Origin: Plectrocnemia conspersa
Taxonomy: Eukaryota; Arthropoda; Insecta; Trichoptera; Polycentropodidae
Reading direction: 5' to 3'
Length of the DNA: 64,000 nucleotides
Assembly: GCA_009617715.1 (NCBI GenBank)
Contig: VTFK01000111.1
Coordinates: 1,240,001-1,304,000 of the forward strand
Every line of letters starts with the position of its first letter. Positions within the stretch are counted from its first letter, which is position 1. Shown here piece after piece: positions 36,156 to 47,400 of the stretch. The notes below the pieces were generated by a model. It did not search any database and was not told the DNA's origin. It saw nothing but the letters and a program-made list of their open reading frames with translations. A program made the translations under genes and the position numbers.

Positions 36156-36519
36156 CCTTTCGTTACCAAAACATCAATGGATACTAAAAGAAAAAGGGCT
36201 ATCTCGGAAATGTTTGTACATTTATAGATGCAGGGGAAGCTAAAAAAATAAAAAAGTCACCTAGAGAATTTTTATTCGAGGAAAACAACACCCACGAGGA
36301 GAACAATCCTCCTCACAGAAGGATGTTTGGTCATTTTATATTACTACGTATGGAAAAGTTGAAATCATATAATTATACTAGCACCTGCCAAATTAATTAT
36401 ACTTTCATTGGTAAAAATATGTATTTTTACCAATGAAAATATATGAAATATTTTTTTAAATGTATTTTCATGTTATTTATTTATAGTTTTTATAAAGTTT
36501 TTTAATTAATGGATTAGAA

Positions 36520-37250
36520 TGATTTTGATTTCTTTTCGCGTAAAAGATCCACTTTGACTTCTTTATGAATGTTCAAGTTGCGGATAACCCATTGATCATT
36601 TGTTGCCATTCTTAGCGTAATATTTTGTTGCATTTTCGGTAATTAAGTATACAACCCCAGACCGGGGATGTATATGAAATACGGGAGCAGTTTGTTCTTT
36701 ACATTTAGTTTTCTCTTACTGTTTAGTAATGGATATAGGCGAGTACGAGTTGACTTTACTTTTAAAATAATTTTATCTATACGGGATTTACAAATCGATA
36801 GTTGGCTTTCCAATTTAATTTCGAAAGTTATATCTTCAAGGAAAGATTGAATAATTTTGACCAGTTCTGATGGGAATTTGTATTTTATAAGTTTAAATAA
36901 TATACCATCATGGCATACTTTATCAAATGCTTTAGCTATATTAAAAAATACTGCTCCTGTTGACGTTTTATTATTAAAGCCCGACTGGATGTGGTCCACG
37001 ACTCTATGTAGTTGTTGGGTAGCCGAATGATCTGTTCTAAATCCGAACTGCTCATTAGGCAAGATATTGTGTTCAATCACGTGCTTTAATAATCTATGTT
37101 AAATAAGCTTTTCGAATATCTTACTCGCGACGTTTAAGAGGCTTATAGGTCGATAGTTCGCGAGAAGAGTTGCATCGTTACCGGGTTTTCTTAGAACTAT
37201 TACATTAGCCTGTTTCCACACCATTGGAAAATACATACAATTAAATTACG
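36520..37250 (-). pseudogene. Jockey-type LINE reverse transcriptase fragment
   Basis: Minus-strand frames carry reverse-transcriptase landmarks in order: NYRPISLLNVASKIFEK in the region above 37080, then NEQFGFRTDHSATQQLHRVV and VFFNIAKAFDKVCHDGILFKL in the frame 37080-36643. The FDKVCHDG core stands for the usual AFDxVWHxG. The middle, including the catalytic YADD box, is deleted, and a C-terminal tail like WVIRNLNIHKEV follows at about 36525-36610. It is a dead, internally deleted copy. The nearest relative in the window is 51.2-54.3 kb. Confidence 0.75.
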
Positions 37251-37253
37251 TGT

Positions 37254-38060
37254 TTATGATATTGAGAAAGAAACTGATGGTGATAGGAGGAAAGATTTTA
37301 AAAGCTTTGTTAGGGATGGAATCGTTTCCAGGAGCTTTACGGTTGGGAATAATGTAAATTCCTTAGTCGCTATATAATATAAAATTCTAAAATGTATTAT
37401 TTTGATATTGGAAACTACAAATGATTTTTTTGCAGTTTGTGTAGTCTTGTTACTTTGCATAACTGATTCTGTAGAATTAAAATGTCTAACAGCTTATATT
37501 GAAATTACGATACTATATTAGAGTATTTTATATACGAATATAAAATTTATATTGTGTAGAGCTCCGCACGCACCAGTCAGCCCTGTTACATAATGCTAAA
37601 GTAATAATAAACTCGAAACAAAGCATATTGAATTAAACTTTAACCACTTTTTTTTTGACTTGAAACAAACAAGATTTTAGTTAAACTGGCACTAAGCGGA
37701 GATCTCCCTTAACAGACTGAGAAAACATCCGCTCTCCACTTACGAGATGCACGCATGAAATGCTTATTTATGTTACCTTAATTTATATTTTAACATTGTA
37801 AAAATAACCAAGTCAACAGTAAAAAAATGCCAGTTGTTATTGTAAATAACTTAAGAGGCAAACAAATAATAATTTAATTTATTAAAATGCAAACAGATAT
37901 TGTTTTCACTTTTCTGGTCATAAATTACTTTTTTTCACGTGTACCATTTCAAGATACTATAAGTCAAAATTGTTTTTTAATAATACAGTAAATAAAACAT
38001 TTTGCATAGTATAAAATAATTTAATCAATACAAAATTCATAGAGTACAAATTTGATCCAA
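37254..38060. other. Intergenic, 3' side of the primase gene
   Basis: AT-rich. AATAAA on the minus strand at 37883-37878 is a possible polyadenylation signal for the primase gene, about 185 bases after its stop. Nothing else is supported. Confidence 0.4.
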
Positions 38061-38066
38061 ATAAAT

Positions 38067-39341
38067 TCATGATTTGTTCATAGATCTATTAAAAAGTGTC
38101 TTGATATCGACGTAATAATTAACTGGCGAATAAATAGCATTCTTATCTTGATCATTACTAGGTATGATAGCTTGTTTGTATAAAGAACAAGCCTCTCTAG
38201 CTAATCCCATATTCTTCTTTTCCATAATTTTCTTCCAATTATCATTTGAAATATAGTTATTCTTCAGTTTCTCCAAGTAGGCATCGTCAAAGTGTTTAAA
38301 CGCACATCCGCCATCAAGAGATACGTTCGATTTGATCATATTGCAATTGGGCATCTGGTAGTTCTTCCTCGCTCCTTCCAATCCGTACAAGTGACGTATT
38401 CCGTAAACAAACTTCTTCTCGTCTATCTTCCAACTGTGCGTACAAGACGTATCTTTACCATGCGGTTTAGAGTATTCCGACTGCCAGAAGTGAATCGAAT
38501 CTTGCAGAGGCAAACCGATCTCTTTCAAATACAAACTGTATCTGAATCGCTCGTAGTGCATCAATCTATGATTCTTCCTCAAATTCAAATGCAAATTCTT
38601 CATACATAAAGGAAAATTTTCAGATTCGTGGTCGATTTCGGTATGCTTCAGCGTTACGCGTAATTTACTATCATTCAGTGATAAATTTTGAACTAGCTTA
38701 GCTATAATCTCTCGCCATCTCGGATCCACACTTAGCGATGTATTATTTTGAATGTTTATAAACTTAAAATCCAAGTGCACTTTAAACAATTGCACTAAAA
38801 ACAACTTCCAGATGCCGCACGGTATATGAGCAACGCCTTTATCTATTTCTATACATCTTTTCTTCACAAATGGAAGACACTGAGTAAAATGTACGTCTAT
38901 ATTGTACGACCCACAGTTATTGGAATGACTTTTTTGAAAAACATGCTCCGCTAATTGTTTGATTATAAGTTTTCTACATAATAAAGTCAGCGTTTGCAGA
39001 TAGGAATGTTTGACTTCAAACGATTTTGTCGATTTCAAGATCGTCTTGCATAAGTATCTTACGTCGTTTACTTGAGCTAAATTTAACCTATTGCGGAAAA
39101 GAATTTCTTCTCCGCGATTAACTAATTGAAGTAATGGCGGAGAGTCTGCTAATCGAGAGAGCAGACCGAGCAAAAAGTGACCAGCGTTGTCGAAAGTACT
39201 TCCTTCCAATAGAAATTCGCAATATGTGACATCTTGGCCATTTAGAAGGTTCTGCAAGTAAGAAGAGCGCTGGAGGACGCAATCTTCCAAAACGTGAAGT
39301 TGTGCAAATCCGTCTATCGGTTTTAAGTAGAAAAATGACAT
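38067..39341 (-). CDS. Prim2: DNA primase large subunit (PRIM2/PriL), intronless
   Basis: Large subunit of the primase-polymerase alpha complex, which makes RNA primers in the nucleus. A single uninterrupted 424-codon frame starts with ATG at 39341 and ends at TAA. The start MSFFYLKP corresponds to the FYL segment near residue 30 of animal PRIM2. SENFPLCMKNLHLNLRKNHR, RYSLYLKEIGLPLQDSIHFW, YGIRHLYGLEG and GGCAFKHFD are PRIM2 hallmarks. Cys 246, 333, 346 and 385 are placed with spacings of 87, 13 and 39, close to the four Cys that hold the 4Fe-4S cluster in the human protein (80, 17 and 40). The N-terminal half is shorter and diverged. Human PRIM2 has 509 residues. The lack of introns, when other genes here have many, is compatible with a retrocopy, but the frame is intact. 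Confidence 0.87.
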   Translation of the reverse strand: MSFFYLKPIDGFAQLHVLEDCVLQRSSYLQNLLNGQDVTYCEFLLEGSTFDNAGHFLLGLLSRLADSPPLLQLVNRGEEILFRNRLNLAQVNDVRYLCKTILKSTKSFEVKHSYLQTLTLLCRKLIIKQLAEHVFQKSHSNNCGSYNIDVHFTQCLPFVKKRCIEIDKGVAHIPCGIWKLFLVQLFKVHLDFKFINIQNNTSLSVDPRWREIIAKLVQNLSLNDSKLRVTLKHTEIDHESENFPLCMKNLHLNLRKNHRLMHYERFRYSLYLKEIGLPLQDSIHFWQSEYSKPHGKDTSCTHSWKIDEKKFVYGIRHLYGLEGARKNYQMPNCNMIKSNVSLDGGCAFKHFDDAYLEKLKNNYISNDNWKKIMEKKNMGLAREACSLYKQAIIPSNDQDKNAIYSPVNYYVDIKTLFNRSMNKS

Positions 39342-39604
39342 TAACTACAAGTATAAATGTGATAGATACCAACTGTCAACATAGCGTGTTTTAAAATTCA
39401 CATGCGATTTATTTGGCCAAAGCAAAATATTTATTGTAATATAAATTATACTTTTTAGCCTTTCCTTCATTGTAAATTGTGATGAACTAGTACACATTAC
39501 TTTAATCAATTTAAATATCTATTTATAAATACAATAAACACTAAGTTGGGATTTTAAGTATTCTTCCGTGCTAATATTACTCGGAACTGGCTAATGAGAA
39601 CGAA

Positions 39605-40200
39605 GACGCAGGGACATCATTTAGAAAGCTGTGGTAGATGAAGACATTCGTCCCGCCCTCCCCCCTCTTTGAATTTGGCCAGAAAAATACATGTCATTCA
39701 ATGAAAACGAAATATTAAAAAAACGAGCACTGACTGGCCAACTTTTGTACCCCCCCCCCCCATCTCCCCGAAAAAGTTGAAATGACGTCCAATGATACTA
39801 AACCGTAAATTCTCCTCTTTTAATTAAAAAAAAATCTAAAAAAAAAATTAAAAAAAAATTTAAAAAAAAATTCTCGTATCTATCCCGAAAATAGTTTTTA
39901 AAGTATATCATTTAAGTAAAATTATATCGCAATACATTTTAATAAGTAGATATATATTTTTATAAATGAAAATATGATTTATCTAGCAGGTGCTAGTGAA
40001 ATTATATGATTTCAACTTTTGACGTTTTCCGATCGTCGTTACAAACGTCGGACCACGTGATATATAAAACTTTTCCCTACGTAGTGATATATACATTTAC
40101 ACGCGTACTACGCAAAATTTATTTACACGCGATGTATAAATATTAGAGTGAATGTGTACTTTTCGGTGAAATTATACTTTCATTTATGAACTTATACTGC
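39605..40200. repeat. Modular non-autonomous repeat, copy 7
   Basis: GC-rich ends CAGGGACATCATTTAG (39610-39625) and AAATGACGTCCAATG (about 39780) enclose a C run. TAAGTAGATATATATTTTTA, GCAGGTGCTAGTGAAATTAT and ACACGCGATGTATAAATATT modules follow in the same order as copy 5. Confidence 0.6.
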
Positions 40201-40319
40201 AGTAGTATGTTTATTGAACATTAAAGAGTCGCATGGTATTTATAAAAAATAACGGGTTGTGAGCCCACAAAGCGCGTGAGTCGCCGGAGGCTGCCAGTCG
40301 AGAGAAAAATCCGTTACGC

Positions 40320-40515
40320 TAGTGCTACCAGAGTGCCGCCAAGTTTTGGCCAAAACAAGAAATGGCAGCACTCTGGTAGCATTACCGTGACGGACACACT
40401 TTCACTTGGCAGCTTCATCAACTCACTCATTTATTTATTAAAATAACATATAACTTCAAATCTTAAATAAAATACTACTGCAGTAGATCAATCTGTGTTT
40501 AATTGTCACCCGTCG
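40320..40515 (+). repeat. LTR-like repeat, family A, copy 5, with inverted front part
   Basis: AGTGCCGCCAAGTTTTGGCC is the complement of the usual front segment and is followed by GGCAGCACTCTGGTAGCATT. AATAAAATACTACTGCAGTA and TCACCCGTCG follow. The front part is therefore present in both directions, making a small palindrome at about 40325-40380. Confidence 0.5.
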
Positions 40516-40529
40516 CCAAACACTATAGA

Positions 40530-40910
40530 AGTCCGAATATATTTTCACCGGTAGATATATACTTCTACTAGTGGAAGAAAAATTAACTGATTAAATTATA
40601 TGCTGCTATAAAATGTCAATGAAGCTCCATAGTTTGTATGCACTTTAATACTACACTATGTTTAAAAAATATGAAAACTATCCTTACCAACATTACTACG
40701 GATTTTTTGTATAAGAGTATTAGTTAAAGTGTATTCAAACCAAATTTTAGTCAATAGAAGGGCGCAAAAACAATTACCGCTTCTCAGTAAAAAGTCCCGT
40801 CGCAGTGGGAACGCGCGGGAACGGTCGTTTCCACTGCGACTGTTGATTGCTTTTGACGTGAATTTTTTATTTCTGAGAAGGAATAATTGTTTATTTGTAA
40901 TATATAAAAT
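40530..40910. repeat. Modular non-autonomous repeat, copy 8
   Basis: It is in the opposite direction to copy 2. ATATTTTCACCGGTAGATAT and TATGCTGCTATAAAATGTCA are followed by the inverted-repeat core at about 40755-40893 with GAAGGGCGCAAAAACAATTA. Confidence 0.6.
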
Positions 40911-42020
40911 AATAAATATGACACATACCTAATATATTTTTAAAATAGAAAACTACACTGACGTATAACCCCTTTCAGAAAAGATGTTAATAAATTATAA
41001 AAATGTTAAATTTAAATGGAAAAAAATATTTTAACATGTCTAGATTTTATTTCAAAAATAACATATTATATCTGATTTATAGAGACCGAGGTTTTTATTT
41101 GATTAAGACAAAGGCTGCTTCTATACATCACAGGTTTAGAGAAAGGTGAGTGTCAGCGGAATTATGACAGTGTGATACAAACTGGAATCTGACTTAATGA
41201 CATCTTGTGACATAAAGGGGGTAAAAAATTGATGAAAAACTTGTGACCCCATTTTTTATGGAAGCCGTGAAAAATTTTCGTGCAAACTGTGCCCCTAGAC
41301 ATTTGGACAATGAGAGAATAATCGCATGGTTGAAAAAATGTATTTTAGCTGCACATGGAGCATATTTTTGAATTTGTAAAATAAGTTATAAAAACGCTTT
41401 TAGAACTTTTGTAACTAAAGTTCCGACTTCACCATTGCATCGTTCTTCATATACAACTGTGAAAGCAAATAACGAATAATATTTACACAAGTCCCTTTTC
41501 ATAGTTGTGGAATGAACTAACCATGAAATATCTTTTTATAATCTAATATTTCATATTGTGCTTTGAACATGGAAAAAATGTATGTTGTTGGTGGAGAAAA
41601 TGGACTTTAAAAAAGTTATATTTTTCATTGATACATTTTTGAAAGTTAAAATGAGGATTTTTCGTGATAACAACGCAAACGGTCATGCAATTGAAATGAA
41701 GGGATTAAAAATATGAACCTGTTATATTTAAATATGAAAATTATATATAAACTTAAATTATTTCAAGGTGGGAGGGGAGGGGCATGGCTTTCCTCTTGTT
41801 TTACTTCTTTAACAAATTGGTCGGGGTAATAAGGAACGCCTAAAAATTGACTCTTAATCTTTTCATATAATCGATTATATGTATTTGATTTACACATATT
41901 ATCATTTAGTATTTGTTGATAATAATTTTAGTTAGAGCACAATTTGTTTTGAGTTGAAATTTTGTGTTATGGTAACACTGTTCAGTGGCCGTCAATTTGG
42001 TGGACTTGCATCTGACATGT
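40911..42020. other. Intergenic, nothing supported
   Basis: AT-rich. A slightly more complex phrase at 41100-41220 has no recognisable relative. A G-rich piece is at 41765-41790. Confidence 0.3.
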
Positions 42021-42022
42021 AC

Positions 42023-42235
42023 CTTCCGAGTGATCGCCACAGCTTTCGGGACGCCATCTAGCGACGCCGCCGCTTCTCCCCGAGTCCATGGGACTCTGAA
42101 CGTTTCTACACCGACCGGCGAGCGAACTCCGTCGATTGGATGCATTTCAAGTGCCCTTTCGCCTGCGCTTGTGCCCCAATACACTCCTGGGTGAAAACGG
42201 CTCAAATCTTGCCTCAACTCTTCGACGGCGGTCTT
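42023..42235 (-). CDS. Unassigned GC-rich internal-exon-like ORF
   Basis: On the minus strand, a CTGTAACAACAG acceptor is followed by exactly 71 open codons and a CGGAAG/GTACAT donor, so the segment fits an exon that starts and ends in phase 0. The product includes FHPGVYWGTSAGERALEMHP and PWTRGEAAASLDGVPKAVAI, which I do not recognise. The plus strand is also open (41985-42194). It is GC-rich in AT-rich surroundings. It could be one exon of a gene whose others I cannot see, or a mobile-element piece. Confidence 0.3.
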
Positions 42236-42244
42236 CTGTTGTTA

Positions 42245-43065
42245 CAGTAACGAAGTACGTATCGACCCTTCTGATTATACAAATTCACTTGTTTTCTTAC
42301 AATTCATATGGATAAACATTTTTTATAAAATCCTTTTTATCAACTACTATTAATCTTATAATAATAAAAATCACCTATAGACTAATATTTAATTACTGGC
42401 TTTTTTGTTAATTATCATTAATGTCCAAATGTATGATATTAATTATGAATGATAATTTAATTGGTTGTAATATACCAAAATGCGTATTTGACCACACATC
42501 AAAATTTTTGCCACAAATATAAGATAACAATTTTGCTTGACAAAGTATTTAAAAAAAGCTTCAGTCCAATATTTATTTCTAAGTGCATTGCATTTTTTAT
42601 TTACTTTTTTAAACTTTCTAATGCCAGGAACCACGTACGGGGCTCAGTCGTGTCGTGAACGTATTACCAAGAGCCACCTACAGGTCTCTCACAACAACTT
42701 ATTTATGCTGCCGTATATTATTATTTCAAGATGTCCTCTTTTTAGGAGAATTGTCCTTCTTTGTCCTTGAACAAAAATATTCTAAATGACTTGTGCTCCC
42801 GTTGCAATTTCTCCAATTTTATTTTTAGTGTCAAAATCTGGTCACCTTATATGTTTATAGTCATCTATGGAGAAACGTTTAAAATTATTACCACTTGAAT
42901 AGCTTTCTTAAAACTGCCTTCTCTTTAACGTTCATAGGTATGCTACTAGCCATGATAAATAGATCAGAATTAATTTTTTTCAAAGGATATTTGGATGATG
43001 CAATAATATCATACATCATTGTATTTTTTTGTTTGATATAAAAAGTTAGTTTGCTAATTCTTAAA
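42245..43065. other. Intergenic, nothing supported
   Basis: AT-rich. Short frames on both strands (42443-42770) have no domain and overlap each other. Confidence 0.3.
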
Positions 43066-43069
43066 GCAA

Positions 43070-43400
43070 AATTAATTTTGGTCAATAGGAGGGCGCAAAA
43101 ATAATTATCATTTCTCAGAAGTCCAAAATTCACGTCAAAAGCAATAAAATCGTATCGGCACCGTCGCAGTGGGAACGCTCGGTAACAAGTGTTCCCACTG
43201 CAATGATTTTATTGCTTTTGACATGGATTTTTGACTTTTGAGAAGGGGTGATTGTTTTTTGCGTCCTCCTATTGGTCAAAATTCACTTCAGATATGCTCT
43301 ATTCGATTCTCACTTATTGTAAGTCGTAATATTGTTATAGAAAGTCTTAATATAAACGCTTCCAATTCGACACTTAAAAACAAGGAAAATGAAAATAATG
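43070..43400. repeat. Modular non-autonomous repeat, copy 9
   Basis: Strong inverted repeat at about 43083-43275. The left arm has GGAGGGCGCAAAAATAATTA and the right arm ATTGTTTTTTGCGTCCTCCT, around the centre GTGGGAACGCTCGGTAAC. The TAAGTCGTAATATTGTTATA block follows. Compensating changes between the two arms (GAGG with CCTC) indicate that arm identity is kept. Confidence 0.7.
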
Positions 43401-43950
43401 ACGACATATTCACATAAAAATAAAAAAATAAAATGCCAGATTGTCAATTGCTACGCACGTGTATTCAGTAACGATTGCTAATTTTTTTTAAGTCGCATTA
43501 CGAGATATCAAACATAATGTAGTATTTCGATTGAAATCTAGTTTAGATAAAGCTAGATTAGTGAAAAGCAAAAGAAAGAGTTGTTACGAAAACATTATTA
43601 GTATAAATTGTTGATATAATTGTAAAAACAGATGGGCCAACTAATAGGTACAATGTAATTTTACATATACTTCAAGTTATTTTATCTTTGTGGCAAAAAA
43701 ATGCAACAATTCATTGCTTTATGTGTTACTTTTAACCTCTTGACCGGGCAGTTTCTTATTACATGATTAAAAATATTTGATTCTGAACTGGCAGTTAAAT
43801 TTGTCAAATTAAATTAAATTTAACTATCATAAAAAAAAACAGAACACAGCGAATGACTATAAAATTCGTCACAGAACAGCCACGCACTTGCTCTTGTGTT
43901 GAAAACACTTTAAAATTCAATGATGATTTTTTGCGTCACGCCAGTCTTGT
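43401..43950. other. Intergenic, nothing supported
   Basis: AT-rich DNA between the modular repeat and the mariner-type MITE. No coding frame or repeat was supported. Confidence 0.3.
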
Positions 43951-43951
43951 A

Positions 43952-44083
43952 CGAGGGGGACCCAAAAGTAACAAGACTTGGGCTGTGGAGAATAGGGACG
44001 TTAGGCGAACGAGTTCTCAGTGGTGGGGTGTTGTAGAGGTAACCAGTATGAGTTAGTCTCGCTTTTTTTGGGTCCCCCCCTCG
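43952..44083. mobile_element. mariner-type MITE
   Basis: A 132-bp element with inverted ends CGAGGGGGACCCAAAAG and the complement of CGAGGGGGGGACCCAAAAAA. It is flanked by TA at 43950-43951 and 44084-44085. Both the TA duplication and the CGAGGG-type end are usual for mariner. There is no coding capacity. Confidence 0.8.
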
Positions 44084-44433
44084 TATGAAATATATAATAA
44101 TTACGTCATGTCCGATTAAGAGGTTAAATATTGTTGAGGTGGCTACCCGATGAGTCATTAAAATCGCATGTGCGTGGTAAAAGTAATATATCGCTTGTTC
44201 TTGCTATCAATCGTAACGGTTCTATAAACTTAAGTTGAATATTATTATATTAAAATGTGCTTCAATTTTATTTTTTATAATAAGTGATATTAAATTATGT
44301 TAAATTATTACACTTTCTCTCGATATTTAGATAAAATGTTTTTTATTTATTATTTTGGCATATTTTGGTTGCAATATGCTATTGACATGTCTTCACCGCT
44401 GTGGTAATTTTAATCATCAGGCAAATAATCAGA

Positions 44434-47400
44434 ATGACGCTCATCGACGGCGTCGGCAACGAAGTGACGCAGTTCTTCATGGTGGTCATCGGTGGTATCA
44501 TAGCTTTGTTGGCATGGTGGTCGACCGGTCAACGCCAAAATCGGTACCGCACCGCCGTCATCTTGGAGAGGAACGTCAGAAACGTCTATAGCGAGGTCTC
44601 GCCGCACTCCAACGGTACAATTATCCCATCATCTTCGACCTACATATACGTTTAAAAATAAAATTTTGATCAATTTGTATGATTTTAAAGGACATGGGCA
44701 TACGCCACAAACAATGTTAATAATCCATCAAAGATATACTCCAGAAAACAGTTCTCGCGTCGCGAGCGCATCTGGTAAATTCTACTTCTATTTATATTTA
44801 TAAATAGAACGCTTTAGAATTCCTTTGTAAAATCTGTAAAATTCATAATGAATATAAATAATATAATCTGTGTTTCAGCCAATACTCTACCGACCATAGT
44901 CGAGCAGCCTCCTGTAGAAGCTCAAAACGCTGGTGAGAATCATTCGCCAAAAATCTAACGAATAAAATTTAATTTAATAAAATAATTTCTATCATCTTAA
45001 ATTATTTTAGATGAAATGAATCAAGAAGAAAATAGATCAACGGAAACTAACAATATGGAAGATCAGAGAGATGGTCCAACTATTACTGCGCAAGACGCCG
45101 AAATGAGTAATATTGTGGATGCTATGGATTCCGATGCTTCGATGCTGCGGAATAGAAGATTGGCGTTTTTCACCAATAAAAGTGATAGGGGTCCAGGTTG
45201 TTTTTATTATTATTATACAAAAAGTAGTAATTTGAGTTGCATGCCTGATTCGTACTGCCAATTTACAGGACAATACAGTAAAATAATAATGTTTTTCAAC
45301 ATTCAATTAAATTCTTAATAATATTATTCAATACTATTTAATTTAAAGCTTTACTAATGTTTGATATTTTTTATAATGAACGTTTAGAAACTGTGGTTGT
45401 AAAGGAGTCTGAAAGAGAATCGCAAAATAATCAAGATGGCGATAATCTAACATTACCACAAGAGGAGAACACTGCCAACGACGCTAAAGAGAAAGAAGTT
45501 GACGAAAAGTCGGCTGAAGAGAAAGAAATCAATGAATCTATTAAGTGTGATTCTGCCGACAATATTAGGATTCGTCTTAAATATTTAAACGACGATCTAA
45601 AATTGGTCGAAGGAAGGCTACAAGAGCCTCTGGGGGATTTTAAAAGGTGAGATTAGATTATTAGCAAAATAAATTTGTTTAAAATCAACGTATCTATGTA
45701 TTCCTTTCTTGTAGGCGTCATTTTAAAGGCGAACTGAGTGCCAGGAAACTAGTGAGATTGATATTCAACGGACAAGTATTGCAGCGAGAAGCCGCAACTC
45801 TCGAGTCGTGCGGTCTCTTTGACAATTGCGTGGTTCACTGTCTGGTTCATCAACCGCGAACACCACAACAGTTTGCTCAGGTATGTTTTTTGAATTATCG
45901 ACTCTAACTTTCGCTCGTCAGTTTTTTGTTAAATTATTATTTTATTAAAGCCGTACATGTAAATGCTTAAATTAAATTGACAATGAGGGAAGCATTTGTC
46001 TCTCAAATCAAACACTTATCAACGGGTCGATAGTGTTAATGGAAAATATTTTTAAAACCTATTTTAAAATTAAAATCATATTGAAACTACCAACGGGTGG
46101 AGTAATTTCTACCCGCTTTGTTCGCTGCTGGTAATCCACAGGACAGGTAGTGACTACCCTTTATGACTTCTGATGTTCAACAACTGGTTTGGTAGTATCT
46201 ACCCTCAAAAACTAAAGCATTTTGTGCTGCTATCTATGAATCAATGTTTATACTTAAATATTTCAACATACAGTGACCCCCCAATAACACGTCAAAATGG
46301 AGACGTGCTATTTGGGTGCCCGTTACTTTATATGTGAGCGAGCCAAAAGGAGCATATCTCACCACACGCGACTTGATTCGTATTGCAAAAAATCGTATTA
46401 GTATTTCCTAGTCTAGTCACCCAATTTATCATGTTATTGGGGGGGAGGAGGGTCTATTATATAATTAATTTTATCGTCACCGCAACTTTCATGTTGAGGG
46501 ACCATCAAAGAGCTATTTGTTTAAACATGAGATTCTAGTATAATTTGATCGTAATTTATTTTTAACCTTCGTAAATTATTCTTTAAGTGTAACGAAGCTA
46601 TAAACATAAACATTTTAACCCATGGAATGATATATGATAATTTACGTAGTTCAGTGGTACCCCTTAGTGTTGTTCTAACCAAATTTTAAACGGAACCATT
46701 TTTTTATTCCTTGTTTAGAGAAATGCATTAAAACATTAAAAATTCATAAAAACGTGTGATTTTTCTGGGCAAATTAGTTTAGAATCCAGATCAAAAGCAA
46801 TAAAATTAATTTTTAGTATTTATAATTGTTGAAATATTCCGTAATATATACAAGAAATGCTGAATTACATATCCATTGATCATTTTTTCTCCTCCTCCTT
46901 CCTCGATTGTCTTTCCCTTGATCTCCATAAAGTCTGCAATATCTATACTTTCAGAAAAAAAATTTCAGCAGCATAATAGGTCTACCAACCTTGAGGAAAA
47001 ATTCATCAGGTAGCATTCTTCGTCCGTTATTTTATTAATTTAATAAATTAAAGACAGGTTCTTCTGGACCTGATTTAATTCCCGATTTTATTTTGAAGGG
47101 TTGCGAAGTCAGTCTCGCTGCTCCTCTAAAATGTATTTATGATCTGATTCTCAAAACATCATCATTTCCTGATCTATGGAAATGCACAAAAGTCACCCCT
47201 ATTCATAAAAGGGTAACAAATTATATATAAAGAATTATAGACCAGTAGCAGTGTTGTCAGCTCCTGCTAAATTATTTGAAATAATTATTCATAAATATCT
47301 TTACAATCACTTTCAGCAAGTTTTATTAGACCAACAGCATGGGTTTCGTCCTGCCCGTTCCACTGTTACTAATCTTCTGTCGTTCACCAAAACGGTGACA

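Noticed and set aside
38292..38609. Plus-strand frame of 105 codons
   Set aside because: It is the antisense shadow of the primase large-subunit frame.
43853..44158. Frames on both strands near 44 kb
   Set aside because: They cross the mariner-type MITE and have no coding features.
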